The translations under genes were made by a program, and so were the position numbers. This document shows, piece after piece, positions 22,414 through 34,151 of a stretch of 64,000 nucleotides of DNA; position 1 is the stretch's first letter, and every line of letters begins with the position of its first letter. A model generated the notes under the pieces. That model was given only the letters and a program-made list of their open reading frames with translations, had not been told where the DNA came from and made no database searches. Origin of the DNA: Gautieria morchelliformis (Eukaryota; Basidiomycota; Agaricomycetes; Gomphales; Gomphaceae); NCBI GenBank assembly GCA_015179125.1, contig WHVA01000113.1, positions 186,001 through 250,000 on the forward strand, given 5' to 3'.

Positions 22414-24716
22414 GATGTGTGCCCCTGCTGCCTGTACATAACCGGTTTGCCTGTCTTGAAGTAGAGAATGAAAAGCCCCGACTCCCCTCACTTCGTACAG
22501 ACCCACCGGATAAAGTCACACAAAAGCCAAATCCGACACCCCGGCTATCCCGCATCCGCCCTTGGGAGAGACGCCTTCCGAAGCGCTATGTCGTTGCTGC
22601 CACCCCTGGCCCCAAGTCACTAGTCATTAAGGTAGAGATCCAGACGACAGATACGGCGGAAGTCAAATCCGGACCCGCCCTTGTCGATTGCGGGGCCACT
22701 GGTCAGTTTATGGACCGGGACTATGTGGAACGGAACCGACTGACGACGCGGAAGTTGCAACGTGCAATCCCGGTGTTCAATGTGGATGGAAGCCCCAATG
22801 AGGCAGGGTCCATCACGGAGATAGTGGACACAATTCTCCGCTACGATGGACACTCGGAACGCACTTCCTTCGCTGTCACCAGCCTGGGGAAGCAAGACAT
22901 CATCCTTGGGTTTACCTGGCTTCAAGAGCACAACCCGGAGATCAATTGGCAGACTCGGAAGGTACTGATGAGTCGATGTCCAGCCAAGTGTCACATGTGC
23001 CGGTCGGAAGTGCGGAAGGAGCACCAGGAGCAGCGGAAGACCGAACGGCTCATACAGACATGTTGTTCCGGCCCCCATCCACTGCTTGCAGAAGAAGACT
23101 CGGAAGCGGAATTTGACCCGGATCCCCCTTCCAATTCCGATTCCGACGTCATCCGACTCGGCCTGGAAGACGCTCTGACGGAAGGGGAGCGCTTGCTGTA
23201 CGTAAACCTTCCGCCGGAGGCGGAACACATCCGCGCCACCGGAAATATTTCGCAACGCCTTGCTGAAGCCTCTAAGAGGTATGATAGAGTGGAGGCGGAA
23301 ATTCCGGAGTACCTGCGGGAGTTTGAGGACGTCTTCTCCAAGGAGTCGTTTGATGCCCTGCCTCCGCGGAAACTGTGGGACCATGCCATCGAGTTGGAGC
23401 CTGGGTCGACGCCCACCAACTGCAAGGTCTACCCGCTGTCACCCAAGGAGCAGGTAGAGCTCGATGCATTCCTTGCGGAAAATCTCCGTACAGGGAGGAT
23501 CTGCCCCTCCAAGTCACCCATGGCATCTCCGGTGTTCTTCATCAAGAAGAAGGACGGCTCGCTCAGACTTGTGCAGGATTACCGGGCCTTGAATGCGATC
23601 ACGATCAAGAACCGGTACCCCATTCCGCTCATTTCCGAATTGATCACACAACTCCGCGGGGCGAAGTACTTCACCAAGCTGGATGTCCGCTGGGGCTTCA
23701 ATAATGTCCGGATCCGGGAGGGAGATGAGTGGAAGGCCGCATTCCGCACCAACCGAGGACTCTTTGAGCCACAGGTCATGTTCTTTGGCCTCACCAACAG
23801 TCCTGCCACGTTCCAGACAATGATGAATGACATTTTCCGTGACATGATAGCAGAAGGGGTTGTCTGCGTCTACCTCGATGACATCCTCATCTTCACAAAA
23901 ACAATGTCCGAACATCGGGAAGTCGTGCGGAGAGTGCTGGAACGACTCCGGGAGTACAACCTGTGTCTCAAGCCGGAAAAGTGCGAATTTGAGCGGACGC
24001 GGATAGAGTATCTTGGGGTGATCGTGTCGGAAGGAAAGGTGGAAATGGACCCCGTCAAGGTTTCCGGTGTGTCGGATTGGCCGGTGCCGCGGAACAAGAA
24101 GGAAGTCCAGTCCTTCATTGGGTTTGTCAATTTCTACCGGCGGTTCATCAAGGACTTCTCCTGCCACGCCCGTGCCCTCTTCGACCTCACCAAGAAGGAG
24201 GTTGGATGGCGGTGGGGAGAGCCGGAACGGGCCTCCTTTGACAAACTCAAAGAGCTGATCACTTCCGCCCCGGTCCTGATCTTTCCCGACGACTCTCGCC
24301 CTTACCGAGTGGAGGCGGATTCTTCCGACGCAGCTACCGGAGCGGTCTTGTCGCAACAGTCATCGGAAGAAGGTGGGGGGTGGCATCCGATTGCCTTCTT
24401 CTCTAAGAGTCTCAGTCCGGTCGAGCGGAACTACGAGATCCATGACAAGGAGATGCTGGCAATCATCCGAGCGCTGGAGGAGTGGCGACACTTCCTCGAG
24501 GGTGCTCTATGCCCATTTGAGATCTGGACAGACCACAAGAACCTTGAGTATTTCCGCACGTCTAAGAAGTTGAACCGACGACAAGCACGGTGGTCCCTAC
24601 ACCTGTCCCGGTTTGACTTCATGCTCCACCACCGCCCGGCCGCACCATGGGCAAGCCCGATGCCCTATCCCGCCGTGCGGATCATGGAAGCGGAAGCGGA
24701 GACAATGCGGATATGA
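22410..24716 (+). pseudogene. Element A protease, reverse transcriptase and RNase H
   Basis: An aspartic protease motif with an unusual LVDCGATGQF is near 22680. RT motifs (LVQDYRALNAITIKNRYP; CVYLDDILIF near 23870) and Ty3-type RNase H (YRVEADSSDAATGAVLSQ, ILTDHKNLEYF-like) follow. This is the usual Ty3 Pol order. Part of a broken fossil element. Confidence 0.88.
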
Positions 24717-24948
24717 CACTGCTCCGCCCAAGTCTCTTTGCAATCCGCGCCCTAGAAGGAGTGACTGCAGTTGGAGCGGAAGCGGAAATGCTCCGGGACA
24801 TCCGGAGACAGTATCGGAATGGAGAGAAGGAGGAGTCGGTGGTGAAGGCAGTGGAGGAACTCCGGAAAGGGCACTCACGGTCTGTACGGGCAGCGGAATG
24901 GTCGGAACGTGATGGGCTGCTCCACTTCAGAGGCAAGGTCTATGTTCC

Positions 24949-26313
24949 GTGGGGCGGACCTCCGCCGCGCATGTGTCCCAGCACCATGACACACGGGTCG
25001 CTGGGCATGCTGGCAGGTGGAAGACGCTGGAGTTAGTGGCTCGGAATTACTGGTGGCCTCAGATGTCCCGCTACATTGGACAGTACGTGAAGACATGTGA
25101 CCTTTGTCTCCGAACCAAAGTGCAACGACATCCACCCGTCGGAGAACTTGTTCCGCTCCCGATTCCCGAATCCCGCTGGGACACCATCAGCGTCGACTTC
25201 ATTGTTGAACTCCCAGAGTCTCATGGCTACGACGCGATCATGAACGTCGTGGATTCGGTAAGCAAGGTGTCCCACTTCATTCCGACGCACACGACGATCA
25301 CAGCCCTCGGAGCGGCCCGCCTGTTCCTTGCCCATGTCTGGAAGTTGCATGGGCTCCCGAAGCAAGTGGTTTCCGACCGAGGTCCGCAGTTTGTCGCGGA
25401 ACTGACTCGGGAGCTCTACCGCCTGCTCGGCATAAAGCTAGCTACCACCACGGCGTACCATCCGCAGGGTGACGGACAGACGGAACGGGTCAATCAGGAG
25501 TTGGAGCAATATCTCCGCCTCTTTGTCAATGAGAGGCAGGACGACTGGGATGAATTACTTCCGCTGGCGGAATTCCAATACAACAACCATGTCCATTCCG
25601 CCACACAACAGACTCCCTTCATGCTCGACTCCGGACGACACCCGCGGATGGGCTTCGAACCACGCCAGGCTGAGTCCCGACTCGAGACGGTCAATGAGTT
25701 CCGAGACCGCATGGACTCCACCCTTTCGGAAGCCAAGTCGGCCCTTGCAAAGGCCAAGGATGACATGGCGAGGTACTACAACCGACGCCGGGTTCCTGCC
25801 CCAGAGTACCAAGTTGGAGACAAGGTGTATCTAGATGCAAGTGACATCCGCACCGCACGCCCTTCGCAGAAGCTTGCCCACCGCTACCTTGGGCCCTTCA
25901 CAGTGACGCGGAGGGTTGGACGGAATGCATACCGCCTCCGACTTCCGATGTCCATGTCCCGCCTCCACCCCGTCTTCAACGTGGTGAAGTTACTCCCTAT
26001 GCTTGAGGACCCAATTCCACATCGGAAGGCTCATCCGCCACCTCCGCCAGAAATTGTAGATGGGGAAGAGCACTACGTGGTGGAACGGATCCTGGACAGC
26101 CGGTTTGTGCGAGGACGACTCCAATTCCTCGTGAAATGGGAAGGGTATGGGTACAAGGAGAATTCTTGGGTCCCGGAGCAAGATGTTTCCGCTCCTGACA
26201 AACTCCGGGAGTTCTATAGGACACATCCAGGTGCCCCTCGCCGAATCCGCTCGCTGGCATTTCAATCCCTTGTGTCCCGTGCTTCGAGGACGCAGCACGC
26301 TAGAGGGGGGTGA
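24949..26313 (+). pseudogene. Element A integrase with chromodomain
   Basis: Zinc-binding and DDE core blocks (CDLCLRTKVQRHPPVGEL; VSDRGPQFVAELTREL; YHPQGDGQTERVNQELEQYL) are followed by a GPF/Y-type module (YLGPFTVTRRVG). A C-terminal chromodomain (YVVERILDSRFVRGRLQFLV, near 26070) marks the chromovirus lineage, whose integration is thought to be steered to heterochromatin. The reading ends directly against the 3' LTR, after an AGAGGGGGG polypurine tract. Confidence 0.88.
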
Positions 26314-26793
26314 TGTCAGGGGACACCCTGTTTTCCATTTCCAGTTCCGACACCACACCCAGTTCCGACTCCATTTCCGACTCCGCTTCCGGTTCCGATT
26401 CCATCTCCGCATCCGCTTTCGGGAACGATTCCGCTTCTGGGAGAACTTCCACCAGTTCCGTTCGCCTTGCCAGTTCCACTCCAATTTCCGACTTCCGCCC
26501 CGGAACAGTGTCGGAAATCAAGCGACTCGCATAATAGGTGGCATCAAGGGTCGATCAAGGGTCAGGGGGATGCAGGGTTGATGGCGGGTGCCAAGTGTTG
26601 TCCCTGGCTGCGCAGCGTAGTATAATACGGGCTCGCTGACATTGGGGGTCCTTAGACTTTTCTCTTTGGATTTCCCCTTGTCAGGTGAGAACCCCCTCTC
26701 TTGTATGCTCTGTTCATTTATACATACTTTGGATTTCCCCTTGTCAGTTGTGTGGTAGTGTGATCTCCACAACTAGCCAGGGTTGCCCTTACA
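26314..26793 (+). repeat. Element A 3' LTR
   Basis: TGTCAGGGG..CCTTACA, the partner of the LTR at 20589. It carries a short insertion near 26345 and about twenty substitutions relative to the 5' copy. Confidence 0.9.
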
Positions 26794-29700
26794 CAGCCAG
26801 TCCAGTCCCGCAATGATCGGTGCCCCATTATCCATAACAATCTCCTCCACCGCACCCCACCTACACAGCAGATCCTCAAACACAAACTTCCCCACTGCCA
26901 CACCCGTTTCCTTCGCCAATATCCTGAACTCGGGATATGCATCGTATCAATGTGAACCCTGCGAAAGAGAGGGGCAGGCGACGCGACAACTGGCGGAATG
27001 TGGACGTGCTGCGTAGAGCGTATCTGGCACTCGTGGCAGGTTTTGATAAACCACGCCACATCACGGTTGATGCCCGGCCACCAGAAGCGATCTGCCAGGG
27101 TGTGGCGCGTCGAATAGAAGCCCTTATGGCCAAGCTGGTCATGCGCCTGAAGAATGAAAGAAAGACGGTCAGCAGGAAGAAATATGACGAGTTGATGGAT
27201 TTTAGTGGATCCGCGCCGCCAGAGTTGGCCATTGCGCACGAAGAATTTAGTGGCACATCTAATAAACTTTTTGAGCTGAGTGTCATCAAAACCGGCGGGC
27301 TTCAGGGCAGTAGTCAAAAATTCTTTGATTCGGGGCAATTCCAGATCATCGCGAATGTCCGTGTCTGCGCGAGGATGGTGAGATCAGGTCTTGGAGCAGG
27401 CAAGGAGGGCATAGTAAACCTGAGGAAAGGGGAGGGGTACACCAGGAGCGGGAGAGATTCTGGCGGCACCTGTTCATCAGCCACCTCTTCAAGAAAATGA
27501 CTTGCTGGCATCCCCCTGGTCGGATAACCAACACTTTGTTGGAAGTGCGGTAGCGTTGACCTGGCCTTCTCCACTGCCTGCGCCCCTACCCAAGAATTTA
27601 CCCAAACCCCCAATTCCAAAACCTCATCTACCCAATCATCCTGCGGCTCCTCCTCGCCCTCTGGTGCTGGCCGTCGTCGAGAAAGACTGTCCAGCCCCGC
27701 ATGATCCTTGCCCGGCACGTGCACAAGTCGAAGTCGAAGAGCAGAATCCCGGCGATCCATCGGTTCATGGCGTTATTCGGTTGTATGTCCGGATTGTTCA
27801 GCATTCCCTTGATATATTTTGCGTAGACTTCCAGGCTGAACGTTGGCAGGCCCACAAGATGAATTCGAAGAGCCTTGAGGGTCCGAAAAACACCATGCAG
27901 TTCCAGCTTTGACTGCGAATATCTAGCCTTGCGTTCCGTCCATGAAATGGAGCCGTACCTCGACGGTTTCCTCCGGCCCCGTTCATCGAGCTGATAGACA
28001 ATCCACCCCACCACGATAAATGAAGAGTCCACAGTGAGGATGACTAGACGCTTGCTTAGATACTCGATAGGTGCCAACACAGGTGCGGCCACAACACGCC
28101 ACTTCAAACAATCCATCACCTCCTGCTGCTCTTCCCCCCACACAAACTCAACATCCTTTCGCGTCAACTGCACCAATGGCCGCGCAATTTCCGCAAATTT
28201 CTCAATGAAGATACGCATGACCCCACAGGTGCCCAAAAATCCCCGTACTTCTGTCAGATCGCGACCGACTGGCCAGTTCTCGATCTTCGACACTCGAGCC
28301 TGGTCCGAGACCCGTCCCTCGTAATTGCAAGTGTGGCCCACTATGTTCACCTCCGGGACCCCTAGGACGAGCTTGTGGGCCGAAAAGGTGCCGCCTGCAT
28401 GCTTCATGCGGTAGAAAAATCCTGTTGACATCGGTGAAGTGCTCCCAGACAAACCGTCGTATGTTTGGATTCTCAGCAAGTGTTGCGTAAGTACCACCTG
28501 GCAGCTCATAGCGTGTTTTTGGACCTAGAACAGGGATGTCATCTAGGAACGGCGGTGCCATACCAAGCTCGTCCTGCAAGATAAAAGTGACGTGTCCTTG
28601 AAAAATAGATACTGAGTTGGACCATCCCATTGGGAGGGCCGTGAGGCGATGAGGACCAAGGGGCGTCTGGAATGTGGTGAGGTCTCGAGATTCCGGAGCT
28701 ATGGGCACGTGGTCATATCCCACATAAAGATCGCCGAGTGAGTAGATAGCCCGGCCCGTGCAGTGCTCCGCATATGGCTCCACGTTTGGCGGAAGACCCA
28801 CGTCCTTTATTGTCACGGCATTCAATGGCTGTAGATCATGAACAATACGGAACTTCCCATTTTTCTTCGGCACACAGAACCAGCGCGACCTATAGGAGGA
28901 GCCAGATGGTTCGTACGTCCCACTCGAAATCTTGTCCTTTATAAACTGAATGACTTCGTCCCGCAACCCATGTGGAATAGGAATGTTCTTCAATGCCCAT
29001 GGCTCGTGTTCGACGGTCGGTATGATAACCGGATCGAAGTAGTCCTCCCGAAACTTCCCCCTCTCCGCATCCTCCCAAGCCAGAGCCCCCTCGTTCTTCA
29101 TCAACATTTTGAACGCCAAATTCACCTCTTCCTCCCACAGAAACCCTTGCCTGTGCAGGCCCAACCCCTCCCACCTTTCCCTCGTCAACCTCTCCCCAAA
29201 AATCAGCGGCGCAGATGGCTGCAGTGATAGTTGCGGAAGCATGAGAAGCGGATCTTCTGGAAACCGCCGCTTCGGCCTCGCCTGTTCTGGAAGTGTAGTC
29301 GCTACGGGCCGAATCCTTCGTGCCACTGGCTTATACTTGAGTCCCAGTGCCGGCGTCGTGAAGTCATACACAGTCCGCAAGTAGTATGAGGCCATTGGTA
29401 AGTTTGCCGAGAACAGGGATGGAACTTTGGCCGTACTAACTGAACCCGAAACTGGCGAAGGAGAAGGCGTTGTCAGCGCTAGATGCGCCTGGCGATGCTC
29501 GCCTGCGTGGTGCGGCGTCATCGGCACTCGTACACGGTGGCCTGGCTTCTTCGGGTCAAAGATTATTAATGTTTCCCCCACATCCTCTGTGTCACACTGC
29601 ACCGCCCTCTGGAATGGTCGACCCAGCAACAGATGGTAAGGAGCCTTTTCGATGATCCATGCGTGGACAAATATGCTGATGCCCACGATGGTGAGCTCCG

Positions 29701-31430
29701 AGTTTTCCACCACCCCCGTGTTTGTCTTGGTCCCTCCATTCACATCCCTCATGTTTAGCTTCAGGTCCGGATTCCAAGGCAAGTTCAGCTCCTTCACTGC
29801 TTCCTTGCTGATACAAACTAACTCCGCTCCGGAATCGTAAAGGCCGACTTTGTTGAATTGACCCGCAACCTTGACGTTAAGCTCCATGATTGGCGACGAG
29901 TAGACTGGCGCCGTCGTTGCTAGAAGGCTGTCGGTGGTGAGAGAAGACAGCAACTCAGGGGAAAGAGAGTAACCAGCCATTCGGTTCACTTTACAGAAAT
30001 CGACCGTATACTTGCGGAAATCCGGTGACAACGCCATAAGCTCCGCTGTTGACACATCCGCCCTTGCTGCCATAAATCGCTCAAAACCCTCTGGACCGTC
30101 CGTATTAGCGTCGTCGCACTTGGACCTGTAGGTGTACTGCGACGGTTTACGGTCCGAGTTGGCTGACCCCTGCGTTGTTGCAGTGGCTTCGTCCGTAGTT
30201 ACGATCACTGGGTACGCCCCCCTCATCTCCTCCTGTACACCCTCCTCCACCTCACTGAGTCCCCCCCCTGTGACTCCCAAAACCTCCTCCTCATCCACCG
30301 GATCCACCTGCAAGAATGCTACAGCCGCACCTTGCACCCCTGATGTCTGAGCTTGGTCCACCACGAACTTGATCCCCCGTGGGTCATTCAGGATTCGAGA
30401 TCCGTTGGGCCACCGATAGAACCCTTGCTCGCTGATAATGACCCTTCCCAGCCGTACATATTCCATCCCGATTGGGCACTCCCTGGGTGTGCGTCCCGCA
30501 CAATTCGAAGCCTTGCAGAAAGGACAAGTCTGTCCTCCCGGAATGGGCTGGAAGAGGGGTGCCTGGTGAGGATTACTTGTTGGTGCCAAGGCATAGGCTG
30601 CGGGTGTCTTCAAAACATTAATGTAGCTGGGCTGCTTTGAAAGAACTTGAAAGTATGTAGTAGCGTATGCCTCTTCCTCAACTTTGAGGCCTCGCAGCTT
30701 TTCCAACAGGTCAGTGACATCCGACGGCCTGTCTGCTGGCAAGCAAACCGTTTTCTTGATGACCTGCGGGTCCCCCGCCACTCCCTGGGACTTCAAGCTG
30801 GACGCCGGCGCAGGCAAGGCCGAAGGTATGACACGGTTAAAGGCGTGGCTATTGAAAATATAACACCCAGCTTTATAGACATCTGTGATAGCGAAGAGAT
30901 CCTCCCACGGATGATTAGGCGTGACGATCCCGAGACGACGCTCGAGCTGCTCTTGGGTGGCGGGGTGGAAGCAGAACCAATAGTAGCGGGCAGCATCCTT
31001 TTCAGACAGTTGCTTGTCTGTGATCAGGTATGCCACAATTCCCTGAAAGCCTCGGTGATACACACGCAACTCAGTATCCGTGGTGATAAGTTCGGCAGCG
31101 GAAACTTGGATAAAAGAATCAAGAGTGGCACGCGTACACTTCTTGGTCTGGAATGCTCCCCCAAAGGCCTCCTTGATAGAAGCGCTAAACACATCCCAAT
31201 CCTCCATGGCATACCCGTCGAAGGCTTCAAAGGTGAGCCGCTGAGCACGGTCTAGGTATCAAAACATAAACTTCACCCATTCTGCTTTAGGGAGCTGTGC
31301 ATCATCAGCGCAGCATTCATAGATTTCCAAAAACTCAGCGATATCCTCCTCATCACCTTCGAACATTTTCGGGGCTTTCTTCGACCGGGGGGCAGGCATA
31401 GCCGCTTTTCCTATGGATTGGGCCATGGCG
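26794..31430 (-). mobile_element. Element B: older Ty3/gypsy element, cut by element A
   Basis: On the minus strand, right to left: a Gag-like N-terminal region; a Cys-rich knuckle (CPFCKASNCAGRTPRECP, about 30500); retroviral-type protease (LYDSGAELVCISKE, about 29840); RT (WFCVPKKNGKFRIVHDLQPL, about 28860); RNase H (about 28100-27750); and the zinc-binding start of integrase (WWPGINRDVAWFIKTCHECQ, about 27040). The integrase stops where the 3' LTR of element A begins, so A interrupts B; the rest of B is not found on the other side of A. About five breaks in addition to the truncation. A candidate 5' LTR lies beyond 31490. Confidence 0.85.
28202..31207 (-). pseudogene. Element B Gag-protease-RT open stretch
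   Basis: A long open reading stretch of about 1,000 codons spans the Gag-like, knuckle, protease and most of the RT regions. It continues as an RNase H region to about 27630 in another frame. Its length shows that decay is moderate. Fossil copy. Confidence 0.75.
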
Positions 31431-32039
31431 TGGGGAGAAACTGGCAGAGGTGGCTGTTGAGGGGCGGAAGAAACTGGTCGGGGAATGCGAGATGGTGTTA
31501 AGGCCGTGCTACGCAGAACACGAGCTGTTGGAGGGGAAGGCTTTTTTGAGTGTTTCGGAATGATGGCGAAGGAAAGATTAAAAGGGAAAATGCAGGGCGT
31601 AGCTCAAGAAGGAGACTTTTAATCTCAAGGTTTGAGGTTCGACGTTGCGTGAGGCTCCAGTATGTAAGAATGCAATGTACTGCAGGTGTAGATGCAACGA
31701 GATTGTCCAGTGACCTCAAGATCGCACAAGCTAGCTTATGAGTGCGAGCAAGGTGCGTAAGATAAGATGATCCTCTAAAGCTGTGTACAAGCCTAGTTAT
31801 AGGGAAAGGACAATGAGCTGCGCAGTGGCACAAGTGGAAACTATGCAAACGGTGGACAAAGGCACTATCAGTGGACCGTTATACGCGAGTGGACAGAGTG
31901 CGGTATACCTCTTTGCGTTGTAAGGGAGTTACACTCCCTGTACGGTGATTTCAGATACGGTCTATGTCTCGATTTGTCTCGATGTTCTATTTTTAGATTC
32001 ATAGTGATTAGGATTCGGACACTATTCCTCTTTTCTTTG
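31431..32039 (-). repeat. Probable 5' LTR and leader of element B
   Basis: No coding sequence. Read on the minus strand, this block lies just upstream of the element B Gag start, where a 5' LTR and leader belong. The block from about 31497 to 31990 is the candidate LTR. Its partner would be beyond the truncated integrase, so it cannot be confirmed by comparison. Confidence 0.35.
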
Positions 32040-33547
32040 TCTCACACACGCGTGCCTTATTTTGATGCAGTCCACTGATGGTATTGCGTCTGCATATGTC
32101 CACCTTCCGCCCTGATCCACTTTCCACATGCTCCAGGTCAAAAACAATGTTGAGCAGCCAACCACCTTGTTACTGGATATGGTGGTTCGCTGGTCATCAA
32201 TATATCTCATGCTCGACAGAGCTTATCGCAACAAAGAGGTGTGTACTCACAACAAACATATATGTATATTTTTATAAAGGTGACCCTGCAGCATGTCAAC
32301 CGGTTCATGCTTGAAATAGCACATCTTGAGAAGGAGCGCACAAAGTCACTGAAGCTCATGAAGCTGTCCCTTACCCCGGGTGAATGGGACTCTGTGAAGG
32401 CCTTTATACAGCTCCTACGGGTATGTCTTTCCTGGCTATGCAACTAAGTCAATGCTAAACATCTCCCCTGTACCAGTTTGCCAACTGTGCGCAGCATGAG
32501 TTCTCAGCTGAAAGGTATCCTACCCTGTACCTTGCAATCCCATGGTTAGAGGGTCTCCATGCAGCATGGTCAGGCCAACCCATTTCAAGGTCTGGATACG
32601 ACGAACTCCGCGAACCATTGACTGCAGGGATCAATAAACTCGCTGAATACTATAGCAGGACGGAAGACTCACCGGCATATATTATGGCTATGGGTGGGTT
32701 GCATACGTATGTACAAATTGTCCATGAATGCTAACACATTGATTGTGTGGCAGTGCTTCACCCTGAACACAAACTTGCTCACTTCGAAAAACATTGGGAT
32801 AATGATCTCATGGACAGGGTGATACATATGGTCAAAACTATTGTGAGTTAGGTATGTATGTTGTCTATTCTTTCCACTGACCAGTCCTGCAGTTCAAGGA
32901 ACGTTGGGATGCATTGAGGGCCACGCCGACTCAGCCCAATGCAGCTCCTAACCCAAGGAAGTGTCGGCTCCAGACTCTACTGGGCACACTGAGTGGCAAT
33001 GAAGAAGAAGACACGCCGGCTCCCTTGGTGCCTACTTCCAGCTTCTCGAGTGACATGTCAGAGAGTGAAAGCCCTTGGCTCCAGGCATACCGAGGCTACA
33101 TGGGACCAGTGGAGCCAATACCTGATGGGATGGGGCTAATTGACTGGTGTGGGGTAAGCCCTTATATTTTCGGGACTAGATGAAATCGCTGATCCATACC
33201 TAGTGCCACGAATGACTTTTCCCTATTTGGGCATCACTGGCATATGATTACCTTCCAATCATGGCCTCCTCGGTTTCAAGCAAACGTGCGTTCTCTAGCT
33301 CAGGTATCACGATCACCAAACGCCGTAACTGCTTGAAAGGAGATGTGGTGGAGGCCCTACAGGTATTAAAATGTGCCTTATGAAACGACTTGCTCACCCG
33401 TGAGCCGGCACCCATGTCCTTGCTTGAGATCGATCTCATTGGTGATGGGAAAACTGCGGGTGGATCCAGTGAGTGTACTATTGACTTAGACTTAGATAGT
33501 GACTGTGAGCTTGAACTAGACAACCTCCTGCATGAGGAGGTTGTCTA
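32040..33547 (+). pseudogene. hAT-family transposase, C-terminal two thirds
   Basis: The reading enters at VVRWSSIYLMLDRAYRNKE, the hAT 'RW.S.Y.ML' block. It continues through VNRFMLEIAHLEKERTKSLK, LSLTPGEWDSVKAFIQLLR, FANCAQHEFSAERYPTLYLA and LHPEHKLAHFEKHWDND to the hAT dimerisation domain (LAYDYLPIMASSVSSKRAFS, about 33240-33300), and ends near 33547. Small introns (for example 32239-32279 and 32420-32476) keep the frame across exons. The BED zinc finger and N-terminal catalytic residues are missing; sequence left of 32040 belongs to element B or its LTR. A dead, 5'-truncated element. Confidence 0.75.
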
Positions 33548-33599
33548 GTAGTTGAATTTAATACTAAGTACAAGTAACAAATATCATAATGCGCGTGCA

Positions 33600-33775
33600 G
33601 CATCCCCTTCGACGACTGCCCACCCACAGGCTGGGGCTTTAGCCTGGACCTGGCCTGAACCCGACCCGGCCCTTGAAGAAGGGCCGGGCTCAGAATTTGA
33701 CGAGCCCGAGCCCCTCCAGGCCAAGCCCAAGCCCGGCATTTTGAGCCCAGCCCCAGCCCACAGAACACTAACTAC
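33600..33775 (+). repeat. hAT-type subterminal repeats and right end
   Basis: Just downstream of the transposase remnant is a run of GGGCYYG/CCCGAGCCC-like words (for example GGGCCGGGCTCAG, GAGCCCGAGCCC, CCAAGCCCAAGCCC), ending in CAGAACACTA. Clustered short GC-rich subterminal words are typical transposase-binding regions of hAT elements. The matching left end was not found. Confidence 0.5.
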
Positions 33776-34032
33776 AAGGGGGGTGCAGGGTAGGGTAGAA
33801 CAACAGCAAAAGAACAAAGGGTTGGAAAGTATATCTGACATGAAGAAGCAACGAGACTCCAAAAGGGGGCCAGACATATGGTCTTGCTGTGCTGCAAGGC
33901 GATTCCGGTGGGTCTGAGTAATAGAGTTGAAAGAAAAAAGGATAAAACAAGGGGTGGGAATATCGGAACTATCAGAGGGTCAGAATGTGAGTGGAACTGA
34001 GTGTCAGAAGTTGGAGATGCATGGTTGTAACA
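33776..34032 (-). repeat. Partial LTR beside zinc-cluster gene copy I
   Basis: Read on the minus strand, a polypurine tract (AAAGGGGAGATAC, 34033-34047) is followed by TGTTACAACC, as at a Ty3 3' LTR start. The LTR runs leftwards until it meets hAT-end sequence. The equivalent tract and TGTTA start are found at 54200-54213 next to the other zinc-cluster copy, although the LTR bodies differ. Confidence 0.45.
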
Positions 34033-34151
34033 GTATCTCCCCTTTAAGGTCGAGCCCTGTGAAACCACAAGTTGGATCACGTGACCTGTGAACAACAGGG
34101 TGGAGTTCGAAAGATAGCTGGGAAGGAAGATGTATCTTGTCTTGAACCACC

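Larger units (their letters stand above)
20589..26793 (+). mobile_element. Element A: Ty3/gypsy chromovirus, nearly whole, with two LTRs
   Basis: Order: 5' LTR, Gag with a CCHC knuckle, protease, reverse transcriptase, RNase H, integrase, chromodomain, 3' LTR. The LTRs differ by roughly 4 percent plus one short indel, so the insertion is fairly young on a genomic scale. All domains are recognisable, but the coding part is broken by a few changes (about two to four), so it is a fossil. The bases flanking the two LTRs do not form a target duplication: the right side is integrase sequence of element B and the left side is unrelated, which suggests later recombination. Both coding sequence and LTRs are remarkably rich in CGGAA and its complement. 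Confidence 0.93.

Noticed and set aside
21562-24356. Long open frames on the minus strand opposite element A (up to about 314 codons)
   Set aside because: They mirror GC-rich coding sequence of Gag and Pol on the plus strand and show no domain of their own.
33600-33775. GC-rich Pro/Gly coding exon
   Set aside because: The repeated GGGCYYG words occur on both strands in a pattern typical of hAT subterminal regions, and no exon chain leads into it.
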